NCBI GenBank assembly: GCA_037783415.1
Contig: JAZGTN010000027.1
Location: 124,001 to 188,000 of the forward strand
DNA: 64,000 nt
Direction: 5' to 3'
Source: Leptasterias polaris
Lineage: Eukaryota > Echinodermata > Asteroidea > Forcipulatida > Asteriidae
The translations under genes were made by a program, and so were the position numbers. Below the pieces are notes generated by a model. It saw only the letters and a list, made by a program, of their open reading frames with translations, was not told the origin of the DNA and made no database searches. Shown here one piece after another: positions 12,001 to 24,904 of the stretch. Each line of letters begins with the position of its first letter. Within the stretch, counting starts at the first letter, position 1.

Positions 12001-15000
12001 TCGCAACTCATTTACAGAATGGATGCAGAAATCTAGGTCCATCCTCTTTTAAGGATTCAGTTTGATGTAATCTGGTAGGTTTTATTTCATTATGCTTTAC
12101 GCTGACATTTAAATTGTGCACGTAGCTGAACATGTACACATAGGTTTCGCTATTAGTCAGTGCCTGCTCTGAGTGCCTACTCCGCGCACACTTTCATTAG
12201 CAACATGAACTGCATTCAGAGTTAGAATGGACACAACCAGGTTACTATAATTGGATCACTGGAATAAAAAACTGCACTTGTGACACCTTGTACTACAAAA
12301 GTAGGTGAAGTATGAGTTATTTTCACAGACTTTATTTTGAGAGGTCCCTTCTTTCTTGATGTTTTCCTAACAGAAAAGTCAATCTAAATTGAGAGGGTGG
12401 AAACTTTAAACCACAAAAACAAGACTCTCACAGAAGTAGAAGGAAGGGAAAAACAATCAAACAGCACAAAGTACAGCAACCAAACATCATCACATCCCGC
12501 AGGACATTCCTGCATCATTCCCCCCCCCCAACAAATCTTGCGCCTGTCACAAGGAAATTATCACTTCTTATTGATTTCAATTTTATCTTGCCCATCCCGT
12601 AGGAGAGGGAGGCAAATCGTGGACAAATGAAACGGAACCTGTGACAAACTTCTGCAGGTGCAAGAATCAATCCTGGGCAGGCAAAAGCGGATGCCAGGTA
12701 GACCTCTGTCAACCAACTGATGCCCTGCAAATTTAACCAGTAGGAGCCACATAACTGTCACATTTGTGATTGGGTTTAAAGCTGAACTGTGTGGGCACAA
12801 GCTGCTATAGATGCACCCTACATTGTCTTCGATATTTCTTTGTTGGATGACGTGGTTACAAGTTTGACAGCAGAAAGCTGCAGTGAGGAAATTATGGGCT
12901 CAACATTCAGTGGCGTAACCAGACATTGTCATGGGGGGGGGGGCAAGCGAGGGCAAATACAGGAGGTTATTTATTGTATCAAACCATTCATTCATGCATT
13001 TCTTTTTAATATGTGGGGGGGGGGGCAAGGGTTCTGAGTTAGGGAGGGATATGTCACTATAAAAAAGGACATCCATTTTTTAGTCTCAATAATTGTTATT
13101 TATGCAATTTAAAAATGGGTTGGGGGAACTTGATACAGTAAGTCAGCAATGTTGAATTGTATTTTCCTTTGATTTGGTCAACTTCCATCAAAATAAATTG
13201 CATACTAAAATGTATGCTGTGCAATTGACAAGTTTTACTAGCGTCTTCCATCCCTAATGGTTGATAAACCAGAAACCCCACCGAAACGGCAATTGGAGTT
13301 CAGTGGTTGTAAACATCCCACTTCCGTTCAGCATGACCTGACCCTAATCTCACAAACATACCATCACAAGAGCTGCATTCTCATCGGCAAATGATGAAAA
13401 TTAATATCCCACATATGATCCAGATGTTTCAAATGACAGACACAAATGGAGCAGTTTATGTACCAGAACTCCGCTTATAAAAAGGAAACACTTAAAAAAA
13501 GAAAAAAACGCTCAGATTTGTATACACAATAAAGTCCTGTGTAATGAAGCTCCCATTATTGTATTATTATTATGAAGACATCAAATTGAACAGAACACCT
13601 TTTGTGGATTCTTTATCACAGCGTTCAACTCTTTAGTCTGTTCCATTAGAATATATTTGTTTACTGAGGCAACACATTGCACCATGTGGGCAGTGTCTGG
13701 ACATGTGTGTGGTTGTCATTTTACCTAATGGTTGTTTATTTTCACAACTCATCCCCAAAATAAGGAAAAACAAAAAACCCACATCATTTAAATGCTATTT
13801 GACCAAATACCCAAAGGGGGAAAAACCAAAATGCCGATCACAAATTGCTGAGTAAACATGATAAGATTTCTCCTTGAAATTATGCAAACTGCTCTCTCTA
13901 CTGAAAATTCAAAAAAAGTATGACATTCCTGAGAGATCTGGTGAAACTGTGCTCCATTCTCGACTCATCAGCGCCAATATGGCAATGCTTAGATTCAAAG
14001 GCTTAAGAATACTTGCTTTGGATTCAGAGCTTTATGGAATATTGAGGGAACACTCAAAGACCCTTTCTATTTCCTGAAATCAGTTCCCCAAGACAGGGAT
14101 GGATGAGATCAAACTTCCGAGCACTCTCTTGGGTTCGGCCAATTTAGTGGTCAGACCCGCTCACCCGCTGCATCTGAAGATGATTACAAACACATTTCCA
14201 TTAAGTCTGATGGGAGTACCAGTGCTAGGTCAGTGAATCTTCAGCCCATCAGGATAACATGTCCATCCTAGAGTAATCTTACATCTGTATTATTGTTGAA
14301 TTGGTTTTCCTTTTTCGCATTTTATTGTGGTAATTTTGTGCCGCTTCTATTTTTCAATTTGTTTGATGCAAGTTTGCCCAAACAAAGCTAAAAGCCACTC
14401 TTGGAAGGGGCTACAAGAAGAAAAATATACCTAAGATGATTGACAATAACTCAGGGGAGCTGAAGGTAGGAATTGATATTCCTCTTAAAACAGTGTAGAT
14501 TGTATGATGGAGGGAAACATGCACCAGGCAAGGAGTTCCAAAGAGATGCAGCACATGGAAAAAAGCAGTTGGAATGGCTATTTTTATGCATCTCAACAAA
14601 GCGGGAGTGTACGGATGAGAACAAGCAGACTGTCTGGTTTCACGCACACACCCTGATCGGAGGAACCAGATCAAAAACACTAGTGGCCCCATTTACCATG
14701 GAAATATCTTTGGAAAAGACAAGAGGCTGGTTACAGATGTTCAGTGGGAAAAAGGCTGAAATAAGTAAGGTTGAATGAACAGTACATTCACCCAAAACAT
14801 CTGGTTTCAAGGAAACATTTTAACATACAGGGCAAGAGCAATAAGATCAGGTGCAAAGACTTTTTGGGAAGATTACATTTCTTGTGCAATCATTTTTTTA
14901 CAGGACGATAAGTACTATCACTAAAACCTACATTAATAAGAAGTTAAGAAGTGAGCTTTTCACATAAAGTAATTCAAATGTTAAGTGTTCCTTTTGCCCT

Positions 15001-17451
15001 TCCATATAGGCCTACTCTTTCCTATTCTACAAGTATTTTAGAGTTGTTATTGCTGCTCGAAATGGAACATTTGAAGACAGTAGTTTTTTATGACGCATAA
15101 AACCAAGAAAATCATTCTCCCTGACAAGTTGTACAGTTGGTTTGGCATTAATAACTTTGACAGCAATGCCACACAACTTTGTTTTTATCGCCCGCTACAG
15201 GACCCTAGAATTCTTAATATTCCAACAAAATAAGCTAGTTATTTCCATAAAAGAACACTCCTCTTCCCCCCCCCCCCATTTTTTTTTGTATTAAACAAAG
15301 GGAAGCAGTGTTCATGCCCTAATCAGATGGCAAACAAACTGCATGGTAGTAATTCAATGACATTGAGTAACTTTACTTTCCCTGTAACATCCTCTAGAAT
15401 AATTCACAGCACAAAAAGTGACAGTGAACTGCAAAAACAGCTGTGGATATGTCAACTGATGATCAACTATAGGGGGGGGGCCAGGTCCATCTGTAATCTG
15501 CTCCCAATCACACAGATAAAATTATCAAATCACCACCAGGTTGCAAAAAAACCTACAGATAATCAGTCACATCAGATATCCCAAATCGATTGATTGTAAC
15601 CGCGCAGTGGAAACCCAAAGAAAAGAAAGAGCAAATCCTTGACCTTTGTAGAAGCTTCTCCGTGGCTAATTGCTCCACTTTTAATTTGAGTTCCTTTCCC
15701 CTAATGTTTCCCATTCATTAAGCTGAGTCTCAGGATATTCAAAACATCCTTTCGTTGCTGTGTCTTGATCAAAGTACAGGTGCACCGTTATGTCTGCAGC
15801 TGGGATGAGTTCAAACTCCTCGGCACAAAAACCTTGAACCAAAGAGAAACTTCCATTCATTCAATCGCTCTAAACCCAATATAATATGCAATTGTATGCA
15901 AAGTTCCGGATGGCACATAAGAAACTCTTAAATTTCATAGATGCCATTGAGTGTTCTAACAGGGGTCCTCTAATTTATATTTTGTTCTCAAAACCATTTG
16001 ATATGCTTCCCATAAGAGAGACTCGTAGGTTCGTTTTCAAAAGGCTTTTGCTGCGGAAAGCGATCAATACCCAGACCACATAGTTCACAGCTCTTTGTGT
16101 TTATGGATGGAGAAAATGCGAATACATACATGTGACAACAGCGTATTACCGCTGTATGGCTGGATTCAACAACAGAGATAGAGCGTGAGATTCTTCCCTG
16201 TTCCTTCAAAACAGATTTTGTTCGCTTCATAAGAGTTCGGGTGTTGCTCAAGTTTGAGGTCGATGCTTGCTCAATATTCAATTAAAAAATATTATAAATA
16301 TGTCCTGTTCATTCAAACAAAAGGTATTCTTGTTTAAATATCCTGTTTGTTTAGAAACAAGATTTGTTTCTACAATTTTTTAATTGAACAAAAGGGTATT
16401 CCGACATGTATTTGAAAAGCCATTTGTGTGCAAGATGATGAAAGACAGGGTTTTTAACTTTCATTCGTACATTAACCTAAATGAGAAACATCTGTGAATA
16501 GGCTCTAAACTCATAAAGTTTGAGTGCTTTTCGTTTCTGATGAAAGCCTCCCTGACTTAACCCTACACATTAAAAATCGTAAAATCTGGGCCACACTAAT
16601 CTTTTTATGGTATCTTGCAGATTGTTTGAGAGAAAAAAGGTTCTTTTAATATTAAAGAAAATGTGACTCAATAAAGAGCATGGGTTAATGGAAGACACAT
16701 CCCTGCTTGGCTAACAGCGGCCATTGACCTCCTCCAGAAGTCCAGCAATTTAAGAACCTATTAACTCCACCAGGGATAAGCCAGGCTGGAGAAGCTTGTC
16801 TCACTTCTATTGTCCCCTAGTCGGCCCATGATCAAATCTCAAAGGATTCATCCTTATTGAGATGAACTCCTTTTATCCTGGGTCCACTGTTAGATGTAAA
16901 ATGAGGTAGGCTGGCTTGAAAGTCGGCAAATAAAGAGTTTGCAGAGAAGTACAGAGTGCGGGAGTTAGTCTGTGGCTTGTGAAGTATGCAAGCAGTACAG
17001 CGGGGAAACTTACAGCTCGGGAAGAATAGATGAGGAGTAAACACTTCAGTTAAGACCTTGTTAAAAGTAGAAAATGGGAAGTAAACATGTTGTCGTCATC
17101 AAAATACAAGAGTTTGCCGGTGTAGAACAAGAATTTTCAGTCAGCTGAAATGTCGTTGATGAATCATCCATCGCCGGAAGGAAATGCAACAACAAAAATA
17201 ACCCCCAAAAACTCAATTGGGCCAGGCATTAAATCCACCAATCCATTTCATACCAAGACATGAATAACATAAATGAAGTACACTTGGGGGATGTTCTGGG
17301 AGTCTGACATATAGTTTGCTGTTGCTTTGATGGCCACATAAATCATTTCCAAATAACATGACAGGGACAGGAGTGCTGGGCAAGCAGGAAAAAAAGAGAA
17401 AATTATTTATTCCCTCGGCATCGCCTTGACATCGAATTTAGACTCTCCATT
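9082..17451. other. 8.4 kb non-coding stretch with G/C homopolymer runs
   Basis: No exon, RNA gene or inverted-repeat element could be supported. Homopolymer G or C runs occur near 9328-9338, 11288-11300, 12523-12531, 12934-12945, 13015-13025, 15268-15277 and 15472-15480. The runs at 12934 and 13015 are each followed by GCAAG, suggesting a short local duplication. A GT donor-like site near 11689-11694 lacks a credible upstream acceptor, so no exon is called. Confidence 0.45.
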
Positions 17452-17495
17452 CGGTAACAGATCACCGGTAACAGATCACCGGTAACAGATCACCG
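17452..17495. repeat. Three perfect copies of a 14-bp tandem repeat (CGGTAACAGATCAC)
   Basis: CGGTAACAGATCAC is repeated three times without change, followed by CG. The exact identity of all copies implies a recent slippage-type expansion. Confidence 0.95.
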
Positions 17496-20400
17496 TCCTT
17501 TAGGCTGACATTTGCAAATGACAACCCCAAAGAGAAATGTTGGATGACCGGGGCCAACATTGGTACATCGGCTGTTCAACGGAGGCATTGGTCTTTTTTT
17601 CATCATTTAGAGTTAAGTAAATGTAGATAGGTAAAATGACTGAAACAGAGCGCTGTCTCTAGTGCAGTATGAGTAGAATAATACATTTTGCTAATAAAAC
17701 TCAGTCTAATTGACCCAATTCACCTGACATCGTTATCACAGTAATCTTTGTTGTGACATTTTGGGATTCAATGTCCGGCATTTTATACGATTAACGCATT
17801 TTAGGTGACACACCGTTTACACTCCTACCATAATTTGTGCGCATAGTTTGACTTTCAAAATGGCCGCGTGGCAGACTGCAGCCACATGTGATGTTGGTAC
17901 AAGGGGTCAATAGCATTGTATTATTGATGTGGGAGAAACTTATTGGAAAGTTTTGGCACCATGAAAGACACATATATAAAGCTTCACAACAGCGGAAATG
18001 CAAAACACACTGCACTTCAGTCATGCTTGTATATTAAAGCATACACATCACACACAGAGTACAGAGGCCGTTAAGTACACAAGCTGTCACCCAGAATGTA
18101 ATGCTTCACCGATACTGTGGCTCATCATGAGTACCGTAAAGCACAATGTAAGAGGTGGTCTCTCGAAGAAAGGACACTTTCAAGCTTCCATTTTTGCAAC
18201 ATATTTAACACTTGTTAAGACCAATGCCTCCGTTGAACAGCCGATGTACCCCCCCCCCCCCCCCACCTTATCCACCCACCCACACAATTGTGACCAGGTA
18301 AATCAAGAACTTTTCTTTGTTCTGCCATGTTTTTTTAGTGATGTCCCCGTTTGGTTTTGTTCACAAAAGTGAAGCGAAGTCGTCCTCGCTCTGTTGAAAC
18401 ACCCAGATCCCCCAATTCCTTAGTTTCAATGAGTAGACATCCCCACCACAAACCCATAATAGTCCAGATGCAAGCTATGAAAAAGCCACGAATCATTTTG
18501 GTTGGTCCCCTGCCAACAAATAAACTGTTCTTTAACACCACTATTAAATAGGGTTAGTGACCAGCAGGCCAACTCTCAAGAGACTCAGTACAAAGATCTT
18601 GCCAACAATGGTATTATTCAACCAACTGATTTTTTTCTCTCCATTTTGAGAATGACCGCCTTGTAATATGTTATAATATGATTAAGTGGTTTTCCATTTA
18701 CAATTGACCGCTTTTAGGGCCACATACAAAGAGATAAAAATCAAGAGCACAGGGAGTGAGTGTGAGCGGTTCATTCTATTTCAAATTTCTTTCCGCAGCC
18801 GAGAAAGAGTGAGGAATCTGTCAACACTCCGCTAAATCAAGGGAGGTTGCAATCCTTCTCACTGGCTAGATTGCACAATGGAGAAATCCTCAAGCCCAAA
18901 TACAGTCAAAAGGTCCTGACATCAAACATGGATACTCTGAAAATCTAATTAAATTTGGGGCCTACTTTGATGAAAGGCTGATAAAATTCTCTTTTTCAGA
19001 TTGATTCAATTGTTTGAGCAAAATCCCGCCTGTTACACCACAGAATAAGCCCTTTCATCAAGCTGAAAGCCTGCTAAATAATAAAGCCAGTCAATTTACA
19101 GCCGATCCACTACCGATTATTGAGTCAACATATTTTACACATAACTAAGTGACAATTCAGAAAGTCCAAAGAACAATTGTAGAGCTGCATAAGGTTGTCC
19201 ATGGTTTCTCAAACATTTTTTGTGAGATATTTTGTAAAGAACGGTTTGATATTAATGAAACAAATCGTTTTCAGAATGAGCGCGGTATTGTGTTTTTAGT
19301 TTACTGATTGCTTAGCGCCCCTGAATCACACGCAAAAAAAACACCTGTGTCAATAGGTCCAACAATCTAGAACAAGCAATCTCAAACACAAAGTATACAA
19401 TGTAGGAGAAGAAAAAAACTAGTGTTCTTAACAGGCTGGTGATATGATAAATCCGAGGACAAACAATGAAGGGGTTTACTTTGTAATGTGGGCAAAAATA
19501 ATACAGTTGAAGTAACTCCACTGTCAGTGTCCCCGGATTTAACTTGTGCTGCGTTGAGCACACTAATGAGTTTGAGATAAATAGCACTAGCAAACAACGG
19601 GCCCTGTAATAGGTTTTGGGGTCTAGCTGGCTCAGTGAGCCTCCAAGGATATGTGGAAATCTCTAATGGAATTTGTTAAGCTAAAGGGGGGTGGTGTAAC
19701 CAGTAAGTCGAGAGCACTTGATGCACAACCCATACTTCCTCTTCCCCCCTTGCCTTCTGGGTTTGAAGGTGTACCATTTTCTTAGCAAATTAGCTTAAAA
19801 TTACCTCTGGATTTTTTTTTTTTCAGGGGTAGGGATTAAAATCCACTGACAGTAGTAGCTGGCAGGCATGTGTCATAATCCGGGCTTCCAATTTCCAATA
19901 AGGGTAGAGAGTGAAGTCCCAGTGAGAGGAAGCTTGGCTGATTGATTTGCAGGTAATTCCAGCAGGTAGCCGCAACATAGATATAATTATAACCAACGGC
20001 GCTGTTTTCTCATGGAAACTGAAAACCAGTAAAGGACTTCGCAAAAAATACCTTGTGTGTGAGGTCTCAAAGGGGAATTTTTCATTTTTGTCTATTTACA
20101 TTTGTTTCCTTTGAACCACTTCATTTGAATAGCTTTACAAATATATATGATTATGTGTTTATAATCATGCTTTTGAATTTTGTAAATTATGTCATGAATG
20201 AAGTATACAAAAATCTAATTCACATTTTATCCTTGGATAATTCAAAGCTACATCATGAAGAAAGTTCAGGGGAAGCCAAAATGTTTACATTTGTGTGATT
20301 TGATAAAAAACTCCTGTCAGGCCATTAGCTCAGAAAATTGCAAATGGGTCACTGAATCATAGAAAGAAAAATAAAACGGGGCGATAAAATCTTGAATTTG

Positions 20401-22616
20401 CCCATAAATCAGGTTGTGATATTAGGGTTAGATACTGTGTGTAAACCACTGCTGGTAATTACTGGCCAAAGGTTAGGTCAGAATCTCATGGTTACCCAGT
20501 GACTGTAATATGTCTTCATGGCTTTTTCACTGCTGTCTCAGCGACGCCCGTCCGATAAGACTTTAAATTACTCTTGCTTTCTGCCAGCCTCTCGAGCACA
20601 AATGTGATTAAATATTAACTTTTCGATTACAGCAAGTGACCATTTATTTTGATTTTTTGAGACACTATTAAATCTAATCAATGTTAAAAGCACTTAAAGA
20701 CCAAGTGGGAAAATATTTTTAACAAGACATCATGGAGAAACAGCTTCTAGTCACGCAAGATATCACTTTATCTTTTCCAGGTGGAGTATTCCTGGGTTTT
20801 TTTTCTTCACATATTAGATTCCCATGAAAATAATTAGGAATAATGTTATTTCCAGGAGCATACAAGCTCTTGAATAAAAAGGTGAAAAGAATCCCGAGTT
20901 CGGGATTTTTAAATGAACAGCGCAGTTTCCTAAAAAGGCTAGGATAGAATTCCGGGGTTGACGTTGTGTTGAGTATCTCATGGGCATTGCAACAGACTAG
21001 TTCATCTGAACCTTGTCACAGGAGTTAAAACATGAACGGAGAAATTTACGAATCCTAAGGCGAAACGTGGCCTGCCACAGAAAGTCTTCAATAAATTTCC
21101 TGGGAGAGTAAAGACTGTTTACAGCTAGGGATATACACAAAATGAAATATCCTTTCCCAGACAAGAGAAAACACAAAATTAAACCGACCATGCAAAGAGA
21201 CAGCCTAAATAGGACATCCTGAAGAAAAGAAAAAAAACCTGAAAGGGGGGAGGCCACGGGAAGAACTAATACCCTCATTCACAGTATCCAATCGATGAAA
21301 AAAATTGAAACTAATAGCATTTGGATCTTAATGCCAGGCTGCTTGTTTATCCTGACTGTTTGAAGAAGCCAAGTTTGATAGATATCAGAGATGTCCAAGA
21401 CAACATTTTTTCTCGTTCGTCACTTTGCCGGGCCAAATTATCCTAGCATTAAATGAAGCACAACGGAAGCTGAGGTCTGTACTGAGAGATCTCCGTTATT
21501 AATCTCAATCATGAAATCTGATTTTGTTTCTTTCCCAGCTGAGTCAAACTAGGAGAGACAATGTTAAAGAATGCCAGGTTAAGGTGAAAGGGGAACTGCT
21601 ATAATATACTTCTTGACTATTTCTTATAAAGGATGCTTGATTTAAGGGCTACTGTGCCAGATTACAGATTAGGGAAACTATTTTAAAATGCTAACAACCT
21701 TAAGGATTATTTTGTTGATATGTCAAATTTCAAAATAGGTCTTTATTATATATTTCTTAGATGTTTTGTATTTTTTTTATAGTGAGCTCAACTGGATCGT
21801 CAGTCGTACTTCTTTATCTCGGTTTTAATTTTCTGGAAATTAAAATCAGGTTCTGAGATCTTCAGTACATGCATATTATACATAGCTAAAGGGGATGTGA
21901 AGGCTAGCTTGGGCTCATTGTGATTCCTAAATTCTGGGTCAATTATGGACTGCTACCATGGTAGTGCCTCTCTGAACAGATGTTTCTTACACGACTACTG
22001 GTGGTCATTTCACTGCCCTGTGGTGATACCATATAATCAAGCTGGATCCACTTTGGGTAAAGTCAGGTGGCAATTCAAGGTGGGTTGTACTGATCCTTGC
22101 TCTATGTACTGATGATTTTCAGGGACATTTTGAAGATTATAGTTGACCATGGAACAAGCACAGAGAAGGAATTCCATTGAGCAAGCCGACCAGGTACTCA
22201 CAAATCGAATAGTTGGCCAAGGTTTTGAGCTATTTGTAGGAACTAATACTATAGTTATCTACTGTAGCAGCATAATTTAGACTAAATCCAGGGAATAAAA
22301 GGTGCAAAAACTCTGCAAAAAGTAAACATTTTCAACCAATCCAGGCAATAAATATATCAAACCCATTCTGTAGGACCCATTATTTTTGTGTACTCCAAAT
22401 CAATCTTTTTCAGCATTTTAAATGCTTTACTATAAAAATAGATAAATAAATAAAACATTTTAATGAATGAATGCAAAGTAAGTAAAATGTAATTACCGTA
22501 CAATTTCAAAACTTGAAAACCTGAAACATTTAAAGCATTTGGCCACATGTCCATCACACATTAAATGCATTTGACTCACTGACCTGCTCATTCAACAGAA
22601 TATCAATAACACTCAC
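17496..22616. other. Non-coding stretch downstream of the last identified kinesin exon
   Basis: This is intron in the leftward direction of the minus-strand gene, because the exon ending at 22617 finishes with a consensus GT donor. No following exon with a second Cys-x2-Cys or kinesin motor motif was recognised. A poly-C run lies at about 18249-18263. Confidence 0.5.
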
Positions 22617-22964
22617 CTTCATTGCAAGCCTGACAAGGTTGGGATGCACAATCATGAGTCGTAAAGCTTGCTTCTTGAGCTCAACAAGACGACTATTACA
22701 TCTCTCACACCACACCCCAACCTCTGCCCTCCCCGAGTTATTGGAGTCTTGGGGAACCATCGATGATCCTTCCATGCCCGGAGGGTTTGATGGGGCCACG
22801 CCTTGTTGGGTTGTCCTATGATGTGTCATCATCTCCCGGTCTCGTGATTCCATTATAGGTACTTGGGAGTGACCAGCGTTTGGACCACTGGTTACACTCT
22901 CTTGTGGATGGGAGGGGGCACTATATCCCGATGTGCTCTCTGATGGATTGTAAATTTCTTCAAG
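22617..22964 (-). CDS. KIF26-like atypical kinesin, coding exon 2 (partial gene)
   Basis: On the minus strand this 348-nt exon is preceded by a pyrimidine-rich acceptor ending ACAG (22965-22968) and followed by the donor GTGAGT (22616-22611). It is open throughout, begins and ends in phase 0, and encodes 116 residues. With exon 1 it covers residues 25-140. Residues 25-107 are low-complexity, Ser/Pro/Gly-rich. Residues 108-129 read VWCERCNSRLVELKKQALRL plus MI, a Cys-x2-Cys pair followed by a basic/leucine helix. From memory this closely resembles the conserved N-terminal segment of vertebrate KIF26A/KIF26B, which precedes the motor domain. Family knowledge: KIF26 proteins bind microtubules, lack normal ATPase activity, and act in growth-factor and Wnt/Ror-linked signalling and in morphogenesis. 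The motor domain is not visible in the window. The exon call is strong; the family name is moderately confident. Confidence 0.72.
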
Positions 22965-23741
22965 CTGTGTTACAGAAAAAAAGAAGGAGCTTTATTTATT
23001 TGGAGTCAACATTCTAAATACAGAATAAGGAATTAATTTGTTATGGCTCGATATGAAGAGAAAACAAAAAATTGGGCAGCAAAACCTTTTAAAATTGATT
23101 CTTAAAGTTGGCAAATCATGTGTTGTACACATCTAACAACATATGTCTGCATCAGTAGGCCATTGATGGCAAATTCCCCATTGCAGTGAACCTAAACTTC
23201 CATTTGCCCGCTTCAAAAACGTTTGACTTACAAAGTAACACTAAACTGTGTTAAATATCCTCAGGTGAAACATGTTTGGGTGTCACAGATATCCCTTTCC
23301 ATTTAGAGAAATGTAAACCTCCGTTTGGAAAAACCATTTCAACATATGTAGGCCTCGGTTTAAAGAAGCATTTACAGTGATGTGCGTCTCCCGTTTTAAG
23401 AAATGTAACCTGAACACAAGCCGCTAATGCCAGCGCAATTCTAAGCAGTCGCTGGGGGCAATGCAGCGGAGAGAGCGGACAAGATAGTAGGCAAGAGGAA
23501 GAAGGAAATTGAAGTCTTGTCCTGCACAAGAAGCCCTACATCTGTCGCTTGTTTAATGACATGTGACAAACATCTATTGTGCAGCAGTTCAAACTAGTTC
23601 ATCAATCTGCAAGGAGCACATTCCAAGAAGTAACAAACACTGTTCACCACCAAAGTGAACATGGTACTGGCAATTTCAACGCTGACTGTGCTTTGACTGC
23701 AATGTGCTGGATATAAAGTTGAATATATTTGTAGAGATATG

Positions 23742-23797
23742 AGGAGGATGGGGGGGGGGGGGAGGGGGGGAGGGGGGAGGGGGGGAGGGGGGGGGGG
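23742..23797. repeat. G-rich tract with G-quadruplex potential
   Basis: About 56 bp is almost pure G on the plus strand, in runs of 6 to 13 G separated by single A residues. It lies in the kinesin intron, so the nascent RNA carries the C-rich strand. The repeated runs satisfy the usual G-quadruplex pattern. Exact run lengths may be unreliable in an assembly. Confidence 0.85.
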
Positions 23798-24242
23798 TAG
23801 TTTCTCTACTACAGACAGAAAGAGCTCAGATTTCCAACTGTATTTGTAGCTGGAGGAGTCTTGTCCAGCATCTCGCCTGGTTGTCTGCATGTCAAGAATC
23901 TAATAAAGATTCACTCAGATCAAATCTTGCCTTTCTGTCACTACACATCATATCACAGGATCTGTGACTATCTCAAAGTAAACCAAGAGCAATGTACAGG
24001 CAGAGAGTTGCACAACAACAAAAAAGGGGAAAAAACATTGAATGTAAAAATGCTGGTAACGTTTTCCACATTTGTAGGTTTCAATAGATAATCCAGATAT
24101 ATAAATAAAACATATGTTGCCAGAATTTATTTTATAATATCAACCAGGACAGAGACTTCAAAAGCACTTTCATGAACCTTGTTATTTTGTACATTACTGA
24201 CAACGTGATTGGGGATCTGATCTCTTTACATTAGGACAAGTT

Positions 24243-24588
24243 AAAAAAAATACCAGTTGATCGTCCCCACCCGCATCCTTTTTTGAGGCCGCATCCTTTT
24301 TTTATTTTTTTTTATTTTCAATTTTTCCTTTAAAAAATAAAAAATAAAAAATTGTTTGTATTTTTAATCCACCCTTGACATATATATTTTAATTTTTGAT
24401 GTAAACTTACCTCATGCAACAAATAGATATAAAGGAAGTTAGCGGTGATTTCAAACTGAAGAATTGGTGGCCTGTTTGAATTGAAATACTTGGCGGCCAT
24501 CTTGGAAAAAAATAATAAATAAAAAATAAAAAGGCCCTCATCCTCCTCTTTTTGGAAAAATCAGGACGATCAACTGGTATTTTTTTTT
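24243..24588. mobile_element. MITE with 24-bp perfect TIR ending ACCAGTTGATCGTCC
   Basis: An A-run followed by TACCAGTTGATCGTCC at 24243-24266 is exactly mirrored by GGACGATCAACTGGTA followed by a T-run at 24565-24588. The interior is AT-rich with several AAAAATAAAA blocks and no ORF, as expected for a non-autonomous DNA element. The length is about 346 bp. Target duplication cannot be told from the A/T runs at the ends. Confidence 0.85.
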
Positions 24589-24646
24589 ATTTGGCCTTAC
24601 AGTGTCACAAGAAAAAATATTGATTTTGGGTTGAACAAGGAAAAAT

Positions 24647-24719
24647 TGACTAGAGCGGGATTTGAACCAACGACCTCCGGATTGACGTGCCGGCGCTCTA
24701 CCAACTGAGCTATCTAGCC
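24647..24719 (-). tRNA. tRNA-like sequence, probably pseudogene or SINE head
   Basis: On the minus strand the 73 nt fold as a full cloverleaf. The acceptor stem is GGCTAGA/TCTAGTC with one G-U pair and discriminator A. The D arm is GCTC/GAGC with an AGTTGGTA loop, and the A box is intact. The T arm contains GGTTCAAATCC, a near-consensus B box. The anticodon arm is defective: position 33 is C instead of U, pair 31-39 is C-T, and the T stem has a T-C mismatch. The nominal anticodon is GUC (Asp), but the body is unlike metazoan tRNA-Asp. It is therefore best read as a tRNA pseudogene or tRNA-derived SINE promoter region, still with RNA polymerase III boxes. Confidence 0.6.
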
Positions 24720-24904
24720 CTATGTTGGCGGTCTCCCTATTTTGTCAATATCCTTGTTCGGTGGGTGCCAATCAGAAGCCATTCAACCGTAAACTGCCGT
24801 GTAGCCAAGGATCACACACCCGAGTTTAAGATACAACCTCAAGAAAAAATATTGTTAGATATTTTTCCAAATCCACATCAACTTCAAAAATCAATTAAAA
24901 ACAT

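Noticed and set aside
17998..18372. 124-codon plus-strand frame
   Set aside because: It includes a poly-proline from a poly-C run and lacks any motif or gene context.
23594..23890. Minus-strand frame with a long proline stretch
   Set aside because: The prolines are the complement of the G-rich tract; this is intronic low-complexity sequence.
24647..24719. Functional tRNA-Asp(GUC)
   Set aside because: C at position 33, a mismatched anticodon stem pair and a body unlike metazoan tRNA-Asp argue against function.
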